From JADJOY01 sp964450125 (lineage in GTDB: Bacteria; JADJOY01), in contig CAYVDO010000451.1 in the NCBI GenBank assembly GCA_964450125.1, forward strand, positions 1-6,180: 6,180 bases of DNA. Direction: 5' to 3'. This document shows, one piece after another, positions 1 through 5,779 of this stretch; position 1 is the first letter of the stretch, and the number at the start of each line of letters is the position of its first letter. Position numbers and translations under genes: made by a program. A model generated the notes under the pieces. That model did no database searches and was not told the DNA's origin. It saw only the letters and a program-made list of their open reading frames with translations.

Positions 1-180
1 GAGCGCGACCACCAGCGCCGGGTACACCGTCACGGTGAGGGGCGACTTCCAGCTCCAAACGACCAGCGAGACCGATTTGCCGACGACCGTGGGGTTCCAG
101 ATCAAGCCGAAGAAGAACAGATAAACGAGTGCAGCCACGCCGACGACGAGGGCCACCATGATGCGGATCAGCTTGATCAT
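1..180 (-). CDS. LapA-like (DUF1049) small membrane protein, 3' end cut by window edge
   Basis: Sixty codons are visible from ATG at 180, and the frame stays open to the left edge. The protein begins MIKLIRIMVALVVG and has a hydrophobic helix at about residues 5-27, a short polar stretch with the pair NP (residues 29-30), and a second hydrophobic segment starting near residue 49 that runs off the edge. A basic start, a helix ending near an Asn-Pro, a short beta-like linker and a second helix fit the LapA/DUF1049 family. These are inner-membrane proteins of about 80-110 residues, linked in E. coli to lipopolysaccharide assembly. The start is supported by GAGG at 189-186, five bases upstream. 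The ATG overlaps the rlmH stop as ATGA, so translation is probably coupled to rlmH. The family call rests on pattern only; another two-helix membrane protein is possible. Confidence 0.6.
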   Translation of the reverse strand, partial: MIKLIRIMVALVVGVAALVYLFFFGLIWNPTVVGKSVSLVVWSWKSPLTVTVYPALVVAL

Positions 181-725
181 GCCCGCCTCGTACCGCGCGC
201 GGATGGTGTGGACGGCCGCGTACGACCCGGCCTGCGCATCGCCGCGGTGACGACCCGCGGCGCGCCGCCATGGTGATAGCCGGTGCCGTCGAGGATCTGG
301 AACGCCCGATAGAGCTGCTCGACGAAGAGCACTCGAACCAGCTCGTGCGGAAACGTCATTTTCGACAGGGATACCGTGAAGCCCGCGCGCGAGGCAACCG
401 CACAATCGAAACCGTACGCACCGCCGATCAGGAAGCTCAGCACCCGTGTGCCGCTCGCCTGCCAACCTAAGATCCGCGCCGCGAAACCTTCGCTGGTGAG
501 TTCCTCGCCGTGCTCGTCGAGGCGGACCAGCGTGGCACCGGAAGGTAGGCGCGCGAGGATCCGATCCGCCTCGCGCGCACGTCCGTCGGCGCGATCACCG
601 GGCTCCGCCTTGACCTCGACCCACTCGATTGCGCGCGGTCCACGCAACCGCCCCAGGTAGTCGGCGAGGCCCGCCTGGACGTACGGCGCGCGAGTCGCGC
701 CGACTGCGATCACCTGGATCTTCAC
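177..725 (-). CDS. rlmH: 23S rRNA (pseudouridine1915-N3)-methyltransferase RlmH, with a C-terminal extension
   Basis: RlmH is a SPOUT-class, trefoil-knot methyltransferase that uses S-adenosylmethionine to methylate pseudouridine 1915 in helix 69 of 23S rRNA on assembled 70S ribosomes. Read from GTG at 725, the 182-residue product begins VKIQVIAVGA, the usual RlmH N-terminus. It carries the conserved VRLDEHGEELTSEGFA segment (67-82), the cofactor loop LIGGAYGFD (99-107) and the knot/C-terminal signature FPHELVRVLFVEQLYRAF (125-142). The family normally ends at the YHHG motif (150-153) at about 155-160 residues; here an Arg/Pro/Thr-rich tail of about 29 residues follows. The frame is open further upstream, but the homology starts at this GTG. 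No good ribosome binding site is seen (a GGAAG lies about 21 bases upstream), so translation may depend on passage from rsfS, which ends 38 bases earlier. The stop overlaps the next start (ATGA). Confidence 0.93.
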   Translation of the reverse strand: MKIQVIAVGATRAPYVQAGLADYLGRLRGPRAIEWVEVKAEPGDRADGRAREADRILARLPSGATLVRLDEHGEELTSEGFAARILGWQASGTRVLSFLIGGAYGFDCAVASRAGFTVSLSKMTFPHELVRVLFVEQLYRAFQILDGTGYHHGGAPRVVTAAMRRPGRTRPSTPSARGTRRA

Positions 726-763
726 GAGGATCGAGGCGTGATCGCGCTTCCGAGAAGCAGCGA

Positions 764-1204
764 TTACCCGCCGGGCTCGGCGCCGCTCGCCGCGCTCGGA
801 TGTTCTTCCAGCACCTCTGGCAACTCGAGGCGAGGCGCATCGGACCACAGGCTCTCGAGGTCGTACACCGAACGCTGCGGTGCGTAGAAGACGTGCACCA
901 CCACCTCGCCCGCATCGACCAGAACCCATTGACCGCGCGACTCGCCCTCGGTGCCGAGGATCGGCACGCGCGCCGCCTTCATGCCTTGCACGATGCTTTC
1001 GACGATGGCCTTGACCTGGCGATCGCTGCGGCCGCTCAGCACTACGAAGAAATCGGTGAACGGCGAGCGATCGCGTAGGTCGATCACCACGGGGTCTAGC
1101 GCCTTGCGGTCTCGCGCCCACTCGACGCACGCGAGCGCCAGCGCCGCACCCTCGGGCCGCTGAGTTTGCGTGCCTTCCGGCCGGCTGGATTTGCGATCAG
1201 CCAC
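764..1204 (-). CDS. rsfS: Ribosomal silencing factor RsfS
   Basis: RsfS (formerly YbeB/Iojap) binds L14 on the 50S subunit and blocks subunit joining, lowering translation when nutrients run short. The 146-residue product has the family core: a helix with ALACVEWARDRKALD (22-36), VVIDLRDRSPFTDFFVVLSG (39-58), SDRQVKAIVESI (60-71), GQWVLVDAGEVVVHVFY (91-107) and YDLESLWSDAP (114-124). It is slightly longer than the usual 105-130 residues because of a polar N-terminal lead (about 18 residues) and a loose C-terminal tail. I chose GTG at 1204 because GAGGGG lies at 1217-1212, seven bases upstream. An in-frame ATG at 1222 has no comparable site. The gene starts inside the last codons of proA (8-base overlap), implying coupled translation. 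nadD, often its immediate neighbour, is not present. Confidence 0.94.
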   Translation of the reverse strand: MADRKSSRPEGTQTQRPEGAALALACVEWARDRKALDPVVIDLRDRSPFTDFFVVLSGRSDRQVKAIVESIVQGMKAARVPILGTEGESRGQWVLVDAGEVVVHVFYAPQRSVYDLESLWSDAPRLELPEVLEEHPSAASGAEPGG

Positions 1205-2465
1205 GAATCTGCCCCTCGCCATAGACCACGAATTTGCGGGTGGTGAGCTCTTCGAGCCCCATGGGGCCGAAGGCGTGAAGCTTGGTGGTGGAGATGCCGA
1301 TCTCCGCACCGAGACCGAGTTGATTGCCGTCGGCGAAACGCGTGGACGCGTTCACCATCACGCACGACGAACCAACCTCGCGCAAGAAGCGCTGCGCATT
1401 GGCGTAGTCGCTCGTGACGATGCTCTCCGTGTGCAACGACCCGTAGCGCTCGATGTGCTCCATCGCCTGGTCGAGATCGTCGACCACCTTCATCGCCACC
1501 ACCAAGTCCAGGAACTCCGCGGGCCAATCGTCCTCGGTGGCCGGCCGCGCTTCGGGCACCAGCTCCACCGTGCGCGCGCAGCCCCGAATCTCGACACCGG
1601 CGGCGAACAGCGCTTCGGCGATCGCCGGCACCAGCGTGGCCGCGGAGCCGGCATGGACGAGGACCGTCTCGACCGCGTTGCACACCGACGGACGCTGGAC
1701 CTTGCCATTCAGCACGATGTCGCGTGCCATCTCGAGATCGGCGGACTCGTCCACGAACACGTGGCAGACGCCCTTGTAGTGCTTGATGACGGGAATCCGG
1801 GAGTGTTGCGCGACGAACCGGATCAGGGCCTCGCCACCGCGCGGAATGATGACGTCGACGTCGTCCTCCGCTTCCAACAGGTGCTGGACCGCGGCGCGGT
1901 CGGTGAAGGGCACGAGCTGCACGGCGTCGGGGGGCAGCCCCGCCGCGGCGATCGCGTCGCGGGCCACCCCCGCCAGCGCCAGGTTGGACTCGATCGCGTC
2001 CGAGCCGCCCTTGAGCACGCACGCGTTGCCCGCTTTGAAGCAAAGCACCGCCGCGTCGATGGTCACGTTGGGGCGTGCCTCGTACACGATGCCGATCACG
2101 CCTAGCGGGATGCGCATGCGCCCGACGAGCAAGCCGTTCGGCCGCCGCCACATGCCCGTGATCTCGCCCACCGGATCCGGCAGCGCCACCACCTCTCGCA
2201 CGGCGGCGGCGATGTCGCGCACTCGCTTCGCGTCGAGCGCCAAGCGATCGAGCATCGCCGGTGCCGTGCCTGCCTCGCGGGCGCGGGCGAGATCGCGAGC
2301 ATTCGCTTCCAGGATTCGATCCAGGCTCGCCTCCAACCCGGCAGCGATTCCGTCCAGCGCTTGGTTCTTCCGTGCCGAGCCGGCCGCGGCGAGCGGACGC
2401 GCGGCCGCACGCGCCTGACGCGTGATCGCCCGTACGCGGCTCGCGAGATCCATCGATCCAGTCAT
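1197..2465 (-). CDS. proA: Gamma-glutamyl phosphate reductase (glutamate-5-semialdehyde dehydrogenase) ProA
   Basis: ProA reduces gamma-glutamyl phosphate to glutamate-5-semialdehyde with NADPH, the second step of proline synthesis in the cytoplasm. The 422-residue product is close to the family's usual 410-420. Visible signatures are RIPLGVIGIVYEARPNVT (118-135), the nucleotide-binding stretch CFKAGNACVLKGGSDA (142-157), VIIPRGGEALI (205-215), PVIKHYKGVCHVFVDE (225-240), and the active-site segment QRPSVCNAVET with catalytic Cys262. Near the end are LHTESIV (344-350), VNASTRFADG (371-380) and LGLGAEIGISTTKLHAFGP (383-401). ATG at 2465 lies eight bases after the proB stop. Its ribosome binding site is weak, and the ATG at residue 5 (2453) is an alternative. 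The 3' end overlaps rsfS by eight bases. Adjacent proB makes its unstable substrate, which fits a shared transcript and possible channelling. Confidence 0.97.
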   Translation of the reverse strand: MTGSMDLASRVRAITRQARAAARPLAAAGSARKNQALDGIAAGLEASLDRILEANARDLARAREAGTAPAMLDRLALDAKRVRDIAAAVREVVALPDPVGEITGMWRRPNGLLVGRMRIPLGVIGIVYEARPNVTIDAAVLCFKAGNACVLKGGSDAIESNLALAGVARDAIAAAGLPPDAVQLVPFTDRAAVQHLLEAEDDVDVIIPRGGEALIRFVAQHSRIPVIKHYKGVCHVFVDESADLEMARDIVLNGKVQRPSVCNAVETVLVHAGSAATLVPAIAEALFAAGVEIRGCARTVELVPEARPATEDDWPAEFLDLVVAMKVVDDLDQAMEHIERYGSLHTESIVTSDYANAQRFLREVGSSCVMVNASTRFADGNQLGLGAEIGISTTKLHAFGPMGLEELTTRKFVVYGEGQIRG

Positions 2466-2473
2466 GGCTTCGC

Positions 2474-3631
2474 TCAGTTTCCCCGGGAGTCGACCGTGAG
2501 CACGAGATCGTCGCGGTGAATGATCTCGTCCGTGTAACGGTAACCCAGAATCGCTTCGATCTCACGGGAATGGCGGCCCCGGATGCGCTCGATCTCGTCG
2601 GCGCCGTAGCTCACGAGACCGCGTGCCAGCTCGCGTCCGTCGGGGCCGAGCACCTTCACCGCATCACCCGACACGAACCGGCCCCGCACCGCACGCACAC
2701 CCTTGGGCAGCAAGCTCTTGCCCTCTTGGATCAGCGCCCGGGTTGCGCCTTCGTCGACGGCGAGCTCGCCCTGCGGTCTTCGCGTGTACGCGATCCAATG
2801 CTGGCGGCTCGACACCCGCTTGCCGCTCGGCACGAAGACCGTTCCCACGTCCTCGCCCGCGGCAGCCCGCGGCAAGAGTCCGGGGCGCAAGCCGTTGGCG
2901 ATCACCACCCACACGCCGAGCCGGCCGGCGATCCGCGCCGCATGCACCTTACTCGCCATGCCGCCGCGCCCGATCGACGACGAGCTCTCGCGTGCCAGCG
3001 CTTCGACGGCGGGCGTCACGGCTTCCACCCAGCCGAGACGCGGCGAGCCGGGATGCAATCGCGGGTCTTGCTCGTGCAGCCCATCCGAGGTCGTGAGCAA
3101 CACCAGCAACTCTGCCTCGACCACGCCGGTGAGCATCGCTGCCAACCGGTCGTTGTCCCCGAAGGTGAGCTCCTCGACGCTGGTGACGTCGTTCTCGTTC
3201 ACGATCGGCAGCACCCGATGCCGGCGAAGGGTCTCGAGCGCGCCGCGGACGTTGAGATAACGATCTCGATTGGCGAGATCGCCGTGGGTGAGCAACACCT
3301 GCGCGACCGTGATGCCGTGGGCCCGGAACGCCTCGGCATACGCGTGCATGAGCACTCCCTGCCCGATGGCGCTCGCCGCCTGCACGTCCGCGATGGCGCG
3401 CGGCCGCTCCGTCCAGCCGAGCCGCTCCATTCCGCCAGCAACCGCACCCGAGGTGACCAAGACCAAGTCCATTCCCGCCGCGTGCAGAGCGGCGAGGTCG
3501 TCGGCGAGCGCACGAATCCGCGCCGGTCCACCCGCCTGCTCCAGGCTCGAGAGCACGCCGCTCCCAACCTTCACCACCACGGTGCGCACGCGGCTGGGGA
3601 AGGGCTTTGGGGAGCCCCGTACGGGGCTCAC
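2474..3631 (-). CDS. proB: Glutamate 5-kinase ProB (kinase plus PUA domain)
   Basis: ProB phosphorylates glutamate with ATP to gamma-glutamyl phosphate, the first and usually proline-inhibited step of proline synthesis. The 385-residue product has an amino-acid-kinase domain followed by a PUA domain. Kinase motifs are VVVKVGSGVL (18-27), VTSGAVAGG (59-67), LNVRGALETL (126-135), PIVNEND (142-148), FGDNDRLAAM (157-166) and GRGGMASKVHAA (221-232). The PUA part runs from about GELAVDEGATRALI (288-301) through SLLPKGVRAV (306-315) to HSREIEAILGYRY (354-366). One kinase motif reads LLTTSDGL (178-185), where many relatives have LLTDxxGL. I chose GTG at 3631 because GAGGA lies at 3642-3638, six bases upstream, and because it overlaps the obgE stop as GTGA. 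GTG at 3589, just before the conserved core, lacks a site. An 18-bp palindrome lies directly on this start region. Confidence 0.95.
   Translation of the reverse strand: MSPVRGSPKPFPSRVRTVVVKVGSGVLSSLEQAGGPARIRALADDLAALHAAGMDLVLVTSGAVAGGMERLGWTERPRAIADVQAASAIGQGVLMHAYAEAFRAHGITVAQVLLTHGDLANRDRYLNVRGALETLRRHRVLPIVNENDVTSVEELTFGDNDRLAAMLTGVVEAELLVLLTTSDGLHEQDPRLHPGSPRLGWVEAVTPAVEALARESSSSIGRGGMASKVHAARIAGRLGVWVVIANGLRPGLLPRAAAGEDVGTVFVPSGKRVSSRQHWIAYTRRPQGELAVDEGATRALIQEGKSLLPKGVRAVRGRFVSGDAVKVLGPDGRELARGLVSYGADEIERIRGRHSREIEAILGYRYTDEIIHRDDLVLTVDSRGN
3612..3629 (-). promoter_or_regulatory. Perfect 18-bp palindrome at the proB translation start
   Basis: The stretch GAGCCCCGTACGGGGCTC is identical to its own reverse complement. 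In the mRNA it can form a 7-bp stem (GAGCCCC/GGGGCUC) closed by GUAC. It begins at the last base of the proposed GTG start codon and covers codons 2-6 of proB, immediately after the obgE stop. Such a hairpin could hold back initiation at proB unless ribosomes arriving from obgE open it, or the duplex could be a protein binding site. The palindrome is seen directly; a regulatory role is inference. Confidence 0.45.
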
Positions 3632-4695
3632 GAGCAATCCTCGTCCGCCAGCGTGGCTTCGTCGGCGAGGCGTGCGGTGCGGGTCGCCGCTCGTACCTCG
3701 CCGATGGTTGCCCATACCCGCTTCATCAAGCGCTCCACTCCCTCACCGGTCGCCGCCGAGATCGGCAGCACCGGATGCCCGAGCGCTTCCAGGTCGGCGC
3801 GACACGCCTCGTACGCTGCGCGCGCCTCCGGCAGGTCCATCTTGGTGGGCACGATCAGCGTCGGCTTGCGCTCCACCTCGGGATCGTACGCCTCGAGCTC
3901 CGCGTGCATGAGCCGGTAGCTCTCGAGGGGCGGTGCAGGCGCCGTGGGGCCCATGTCGATCAAGTGCACGAGCACCGGCGCGCGCTCGACGTGCCGCAGA
4001 AACTGGTGGCCCAAGCCCGCGCCGAGGTGTGCCCCTTCGATGAGCCCGGGCAGATCGGCCAACACGAACGATTCGTACTCGCCGATGCCCACCACGCCGA
4101 GGATCGGCGCTTTGGTGGAGAATGGGTAGTCGGCGATGACCGGACGCGCCGCCGACACCCGAGCGAGGAGCGTTGATTTTCCGGCGTTGGGAAAGCCCAC
4201 CAATCCCGCATCGGCCAAGAGTCGAAGCTCGAGCCTGAGGCGCCTGGCTTCGCCAGCCTTGCCGCTCTGGGCGTGAAGCGGAGCGCGACGCGTCGCGGAG
4301 CGAAACGCAGCGTTGCCCTTCCCGCCCGCCCCCCCCTCGGCGGCGATCAGCTCCTCGCCATCGGTTTCGAGGCTGCCCAGCTCCAGCGTGCGCTCGAGGT
4401 CGACGACACGCGTGCCCACGGGTACCCGCAGCACGAGATCGGCGCCCGAAGCGCCCGTCTTGTCGTTGCCACTGCCGTGCGAACCACGCTCGGCTCGGAA
4501 CACCGCCTGAGGAAAGCGAAGCTCGAGCAGCGTCGAGAGCTGTGCATCGGCGCGCACGACCACGTTGCCGCCGTGGCCGCCGTTGCCACCGTCCGGGCCG
4601 CCCTTGGGATTTCGGCGAAAGCGCCGAAAGCTCACGCAGCCGTTGCCGCCGTCGCCGGCCTGCACTTGGATCTCGACTTCGTCGACGAACTTCAT
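3628..4695 (-). CDS. obgE: Obg-family GTPase ObgE (CgtA), 50S assembly factor
   Basis: ObgE is a GTPase that binds the pre-50S particle and checks late ribosome assembly; in several bacteria it also responds to ppGpp. The 355-residue product begins MKFVDEVEIQVQAGDGGNG, the invariant Obg start. The glycine-rich Obg fold (about 1-158) includes KGGPDGGNGGHGGNVV (31-46) and GGAGGKGNAAF (121-131). The GTPase domain carries G1 GFPNAGKST (167-175), switch II DLPGLIEGAHLGAGLG (214-229), G4 TKMD (284-287, usually NKxD) and G5 SAATGEG (313-319). Only a short acidic tail follows, so the OCT domain of Gram-positive Obg is absent. An upstream in-frame ATG at 4734 would add 13 residues that do not fit the family, and neither start has a strong ribosome binding site. 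It lies downstream of rpmA as in many bacteria, but a hairpin-T terminator intervenes. The stop overlaps proB as GTGA. Confidence 0.97.
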   Translation of the reverse strand: MKFVDEVEIQVQAGDGGNGCVSFRRFRRNPKGGPDGGNGGHGGNVVVRADAQLSTLLELRFPQAVFRAERGSHGSGNDKTGASGADLVLRVPVGTRVVDLERTLELGSLETDGEELIAAEGGAGGKGNAAFRSATRRAPLHAQSGKAGEARRLRLELRLLADAGLVGFPNAGKSTLLARVSAARPVIADYPFSTKAPILGVVGIGEYESFVLADLPGLIEGAHLGAGLGHQFLRHVERAPVLVHLIDMGPTAPAPPLESYRLMHAELEAYDPEVERKPTLIVPTKMDLPEARAAYEACRADLEALGHPVLPISAATGEGVERLMKRVWATIGEVRAATRTARLADEATLADEDCS

Positions 4696-4788
4696 CACGT
4701 CGCTCGCACGCTCGACGTCCCGCGGGCGGGCCATCGTCGCCGCCGACCAGCGGCGCCACTCTGCCGCGCGGCCTCGGCGGTGGCGACG

Positions 4789-4818
4789 AAAATGCCCACC
4801 GCCTCGCGACGGTGGGCA
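4789..4818 (-). terminator. Probable intrinsic terminator or attenuator between rpmA and obgE
   Basis: On the minus strand TGCCCACCG (4818-4810) pairs with CGGTGGGCA (4801-4793) in nine Watson-Crick pairs. A T-G and a C-G pair inside extend the stem to 11 and leave a GCGA (GNRA-type) tetraloop at 4807-4804. TTTT follows at once (4792-4789) and then CG. The hairpin starts about 31 bases after the rpmA stop. Strong stem, stable tetraloop and adjacent T run fit a factor-independent terminator, but the T tract is short, so partial read-through into obgE is likely. Confidence 0.7.
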
Positions 4819-4849
4819 CGGAAACTCGCGGATCGAACGAAGGCTTGCG

Positions 4850-5107
4850 TCAGGCGTCCACGTGGACTCGAGTGCGGGCCGCCTTCTTACCGAAGGACTC
4901 GTACTTCACGACGCCGTCGATCTTCGCGAACAAGGTGTAGTCGCGACCCATGCCCACGTTGCGACCTGGATGCACGACCGTGCCGAGCTGCCGGACGAGA
5001 ATGCTGCCCGCCTGGATCGACTGACCGGCATAGACCTTGATGCCGCGGTGCTGCCCGGGGCTATCACGACCGTTGCGGCTCGAGCCCTGACCTTTTTTGT
5101 GAGCCAT
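4850..5107 (-). CDS. rpmA: 50S ribosomal protein L27
   Basis: L27 sits near the peptidyl-transferase centre of the 50S subunit, where its flexible N-terminus reaches toward the tRNA ends. The 85-residue product begins MAHKKGQGSSRNGRDS, the classic bacterial form with no cleavable leader of the type found in Firmicutes. It continues with AGSILVRQLGT (33-43), HPGRNVGMGRDYTLFAKIDG (46-65) and VVKYE (66-70), matching the family over its full length. The stretch PGQHRGIKVYAGQSIQ (17-32) is more divergent than usual. The start at 5107 is well supported by AAGGAG at 5121-5116, eight bases upstream, the best ribosome binding site in the window. It follows rplU by 61 bases, as in most bacteria, and is followed by a probable terminator. 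Confidence 0.98.
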   Translation of the reverse strand: MAHKKGQGSSRNGRDSPGQHRGIKVYAGQSIQAGSILVRQLGTVVHPGRNVGMGRDYTLFAKIDGVVKYESFGKKAARTRVHVDA

Positions 5108-5168
5108 GGTGACGTCTCCTTCCCGGCACTCGATCGCGCGGCGGGTGTGCCCACGCCGCCGGTCTCGT

Positions 5169-5486
5169 TCAGGCCGGCGCTTCGATCTTCTGTATTCGGA
5201 TCACGGTCTGCGCCTGGCGGTGACCGATGCGACGCGCGTACTTCTTGCGGCGCTTGTAGGTGAAGATGCGGATCTTGCGTCCCCGAGTCTGACGGACGAC
5301 TTGACCCACGACGCGGGCGCCCGTCACCACCGGCGAGCCGACCACCACCGCCTCGCCACCGCCGATCAGCAGCACGCGCTCGAGGTCGACGGTTGAGCCG
5401 GGCTCGCCCATCACGCGCTCTACGGCGAGAAGCTCACCTTCCTCGACCCGATACTGCTTTCCACCAGTCTCGATCACGGCGTACAT
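5169..5486 (-). CDS. rplU: 50S ribosomal protein L21
   Basis: L21 binds 23S rRNA and is part of the 50S subunit. The 105-residue product matches the usual length of about 103. It begins MYAVIETGGKQYRVEEGELL and carries ERVLLIGGGEAVVVGSPVV (36-54), VVGQVVRQTRGRKIRIFTYKRRK (near 59-81) and the basic C-terminal signature KYARRIGHRQAQTVIRI (82-98). ATG at 5486 is chosen because it gives the invariant N-terminus and has GGAGAG at 5498-5493, six bases upstream. An in-frame ATG at 5510 would add eight residues without a site. It is the first gene after a long non-coding stretch with a promoter candidate, so it probably heads the rplU-rpmA message. Confidence 0.98.
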   Translation of the reverse strand: MYAVIETGGKQYRVEEGELLAVERVMGEPGSTVDLERVLLIGGGEAVVVGSPVVTGARVVGQVVRQTRGRKIRIFTYKRRKKYARRIGHRQAQTVIRIQKIEAPA

Positions 5487-5505
5487 CGGACGCTCTCCGT
5501 GGCGT

Positions 5506-5523
5506 GGCACCGAGACCGGCGCC
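5506..5523 (-). promoter_or_regulatory. Leader hairpin just upstream of the rplU ribosome binding site
   Basis: In the predicted rplU leader GGCGCCG (5523-5517) can pair with CGGTGCC (5512-5506) around a GUCU loop, giving seven pairs including one G-U. It ends seven bases before the GGAGAG ribosome binding site. Position and form would suit autogenous control by an r-protein, as known for L21 leaders in other phyla, but I cannot match it to a described leader class. The pairing is visible; the role is inference. Confidence 0.35.
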
Positions 5524-5560
5524 GCCGCTGCAACACATCGATTTCGCTCGGAAACGCGAA

Positions 5561-5589
5561 AAACTATCCGCGGTGCCGCGGGGTGTCAA
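5561..5589 (-). promoter_or_regulatory. Sigma-70-type promoter candidate for rplU-rpmA
   Basis: A perfect -35 box TTGACA lies at 5589-5584. After a 17-base spacer comes TAGTTT at 5566-5561, which keeps three of six -10 consensus bases including the essential A2 and T6. A start of transcription near 5553 would give a leader of about 65 bases before rplU. The spacer contains CCGCGG twice, separated by CA (5581-5576 and 5573-5568), an inverted repeat that could be an operator. The area around the -10 box is an AT-rich patch in very GC-rich DNA. No better promoter is visible between the DUF4388-like gene and rplU. Confidence 0.55.
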
Positions 5590-5711
5590 GGCATTTGGGT
5601 GCGTGCTCTCGCGTCCATTTCGTGCGGAGCCCGGGGCTGAGCGCGCGGTACCGGGAGCGAGTCGAAGAGGGTTCCGCGGCCATGCCCCGACGTCAACGTG
5701 CACCAGAACCT

Positions 5712-5733
5712 CGTCGCGCGCGGCGGCGCGACG
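5712..5733 (-). other. GC-rich inverted repeat downstream of the DUF4388-like gene
   Basis: CGTCGCGC (5733-5726 on the minus strand) pairs perfectly with GCGCGACG (5719-5712) around a six-base CGCCGC loop. It lies about 47 bases after the stop of the upstream gene. No T run follows, so it is not a typical intrinsic terminator; it may block 3' exonucleases or pause polymerase. In DNA this GC-rich such a repeat may also arise by chance. The rest of the gap 5779-5590 shows no convincing gene. Confidence 0.3.
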
Positions 5734-5779
5734 GCGATGGCACCTCGCCGCTTGGCGGATCCCGTAGCGCTGCCGCGGC

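Noticed and set aside
726..1130. Upstream in-frame extension of rlmH (135 more codons)
   Set aside because: The extension lies inside rsfS in another frame and is Arg-rich; RlmH homology begins exactly at the GTG at 725.
1170..2105. Plus-strand open frame (311 codons) opposite proA
   Set aside because: It lies antisense to a complete, well-conserved proA; its composition is that of a reverse-complement shadow and it has no family match by eye.
1096..2565. Minus-strand 489-codon frame overlapping proA out of phase
   Set aside because: It is extremely Arg/Gly-rich low-complexity sequence in the alternate frame of proA, a high-GC artefact.
2516..3919. Long plus-strand open frame (467 codons) opposite proB and obgE
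   Set aside because: It mirrors the minus-strand genes in GC-rich DNA, has no recognisable domain and is rich in His, Arg and Ala as expected from antisense reading.
4793..4818. TGCCCACC...GGTGGGCA pair considered as a repeat or attachment site
   Set aside because: Only one copy is seen, with the geometry of a terminator hairpin next to a T run; there is no integrase or other mobile-element sign.
3743..4819. Minus-strand 358-codon frame overlapping obgE out of phase
   Set aside because: Arg-rich shadow of obgE, whose own frame carries all the G motifs; it also runs through the terminator hairpin.
4273..5040. Plus-strand open frame opposite obgE and rpmA
   Set aside because: Antisense to two certain genes, with no domain and no ribosome binding site of note.
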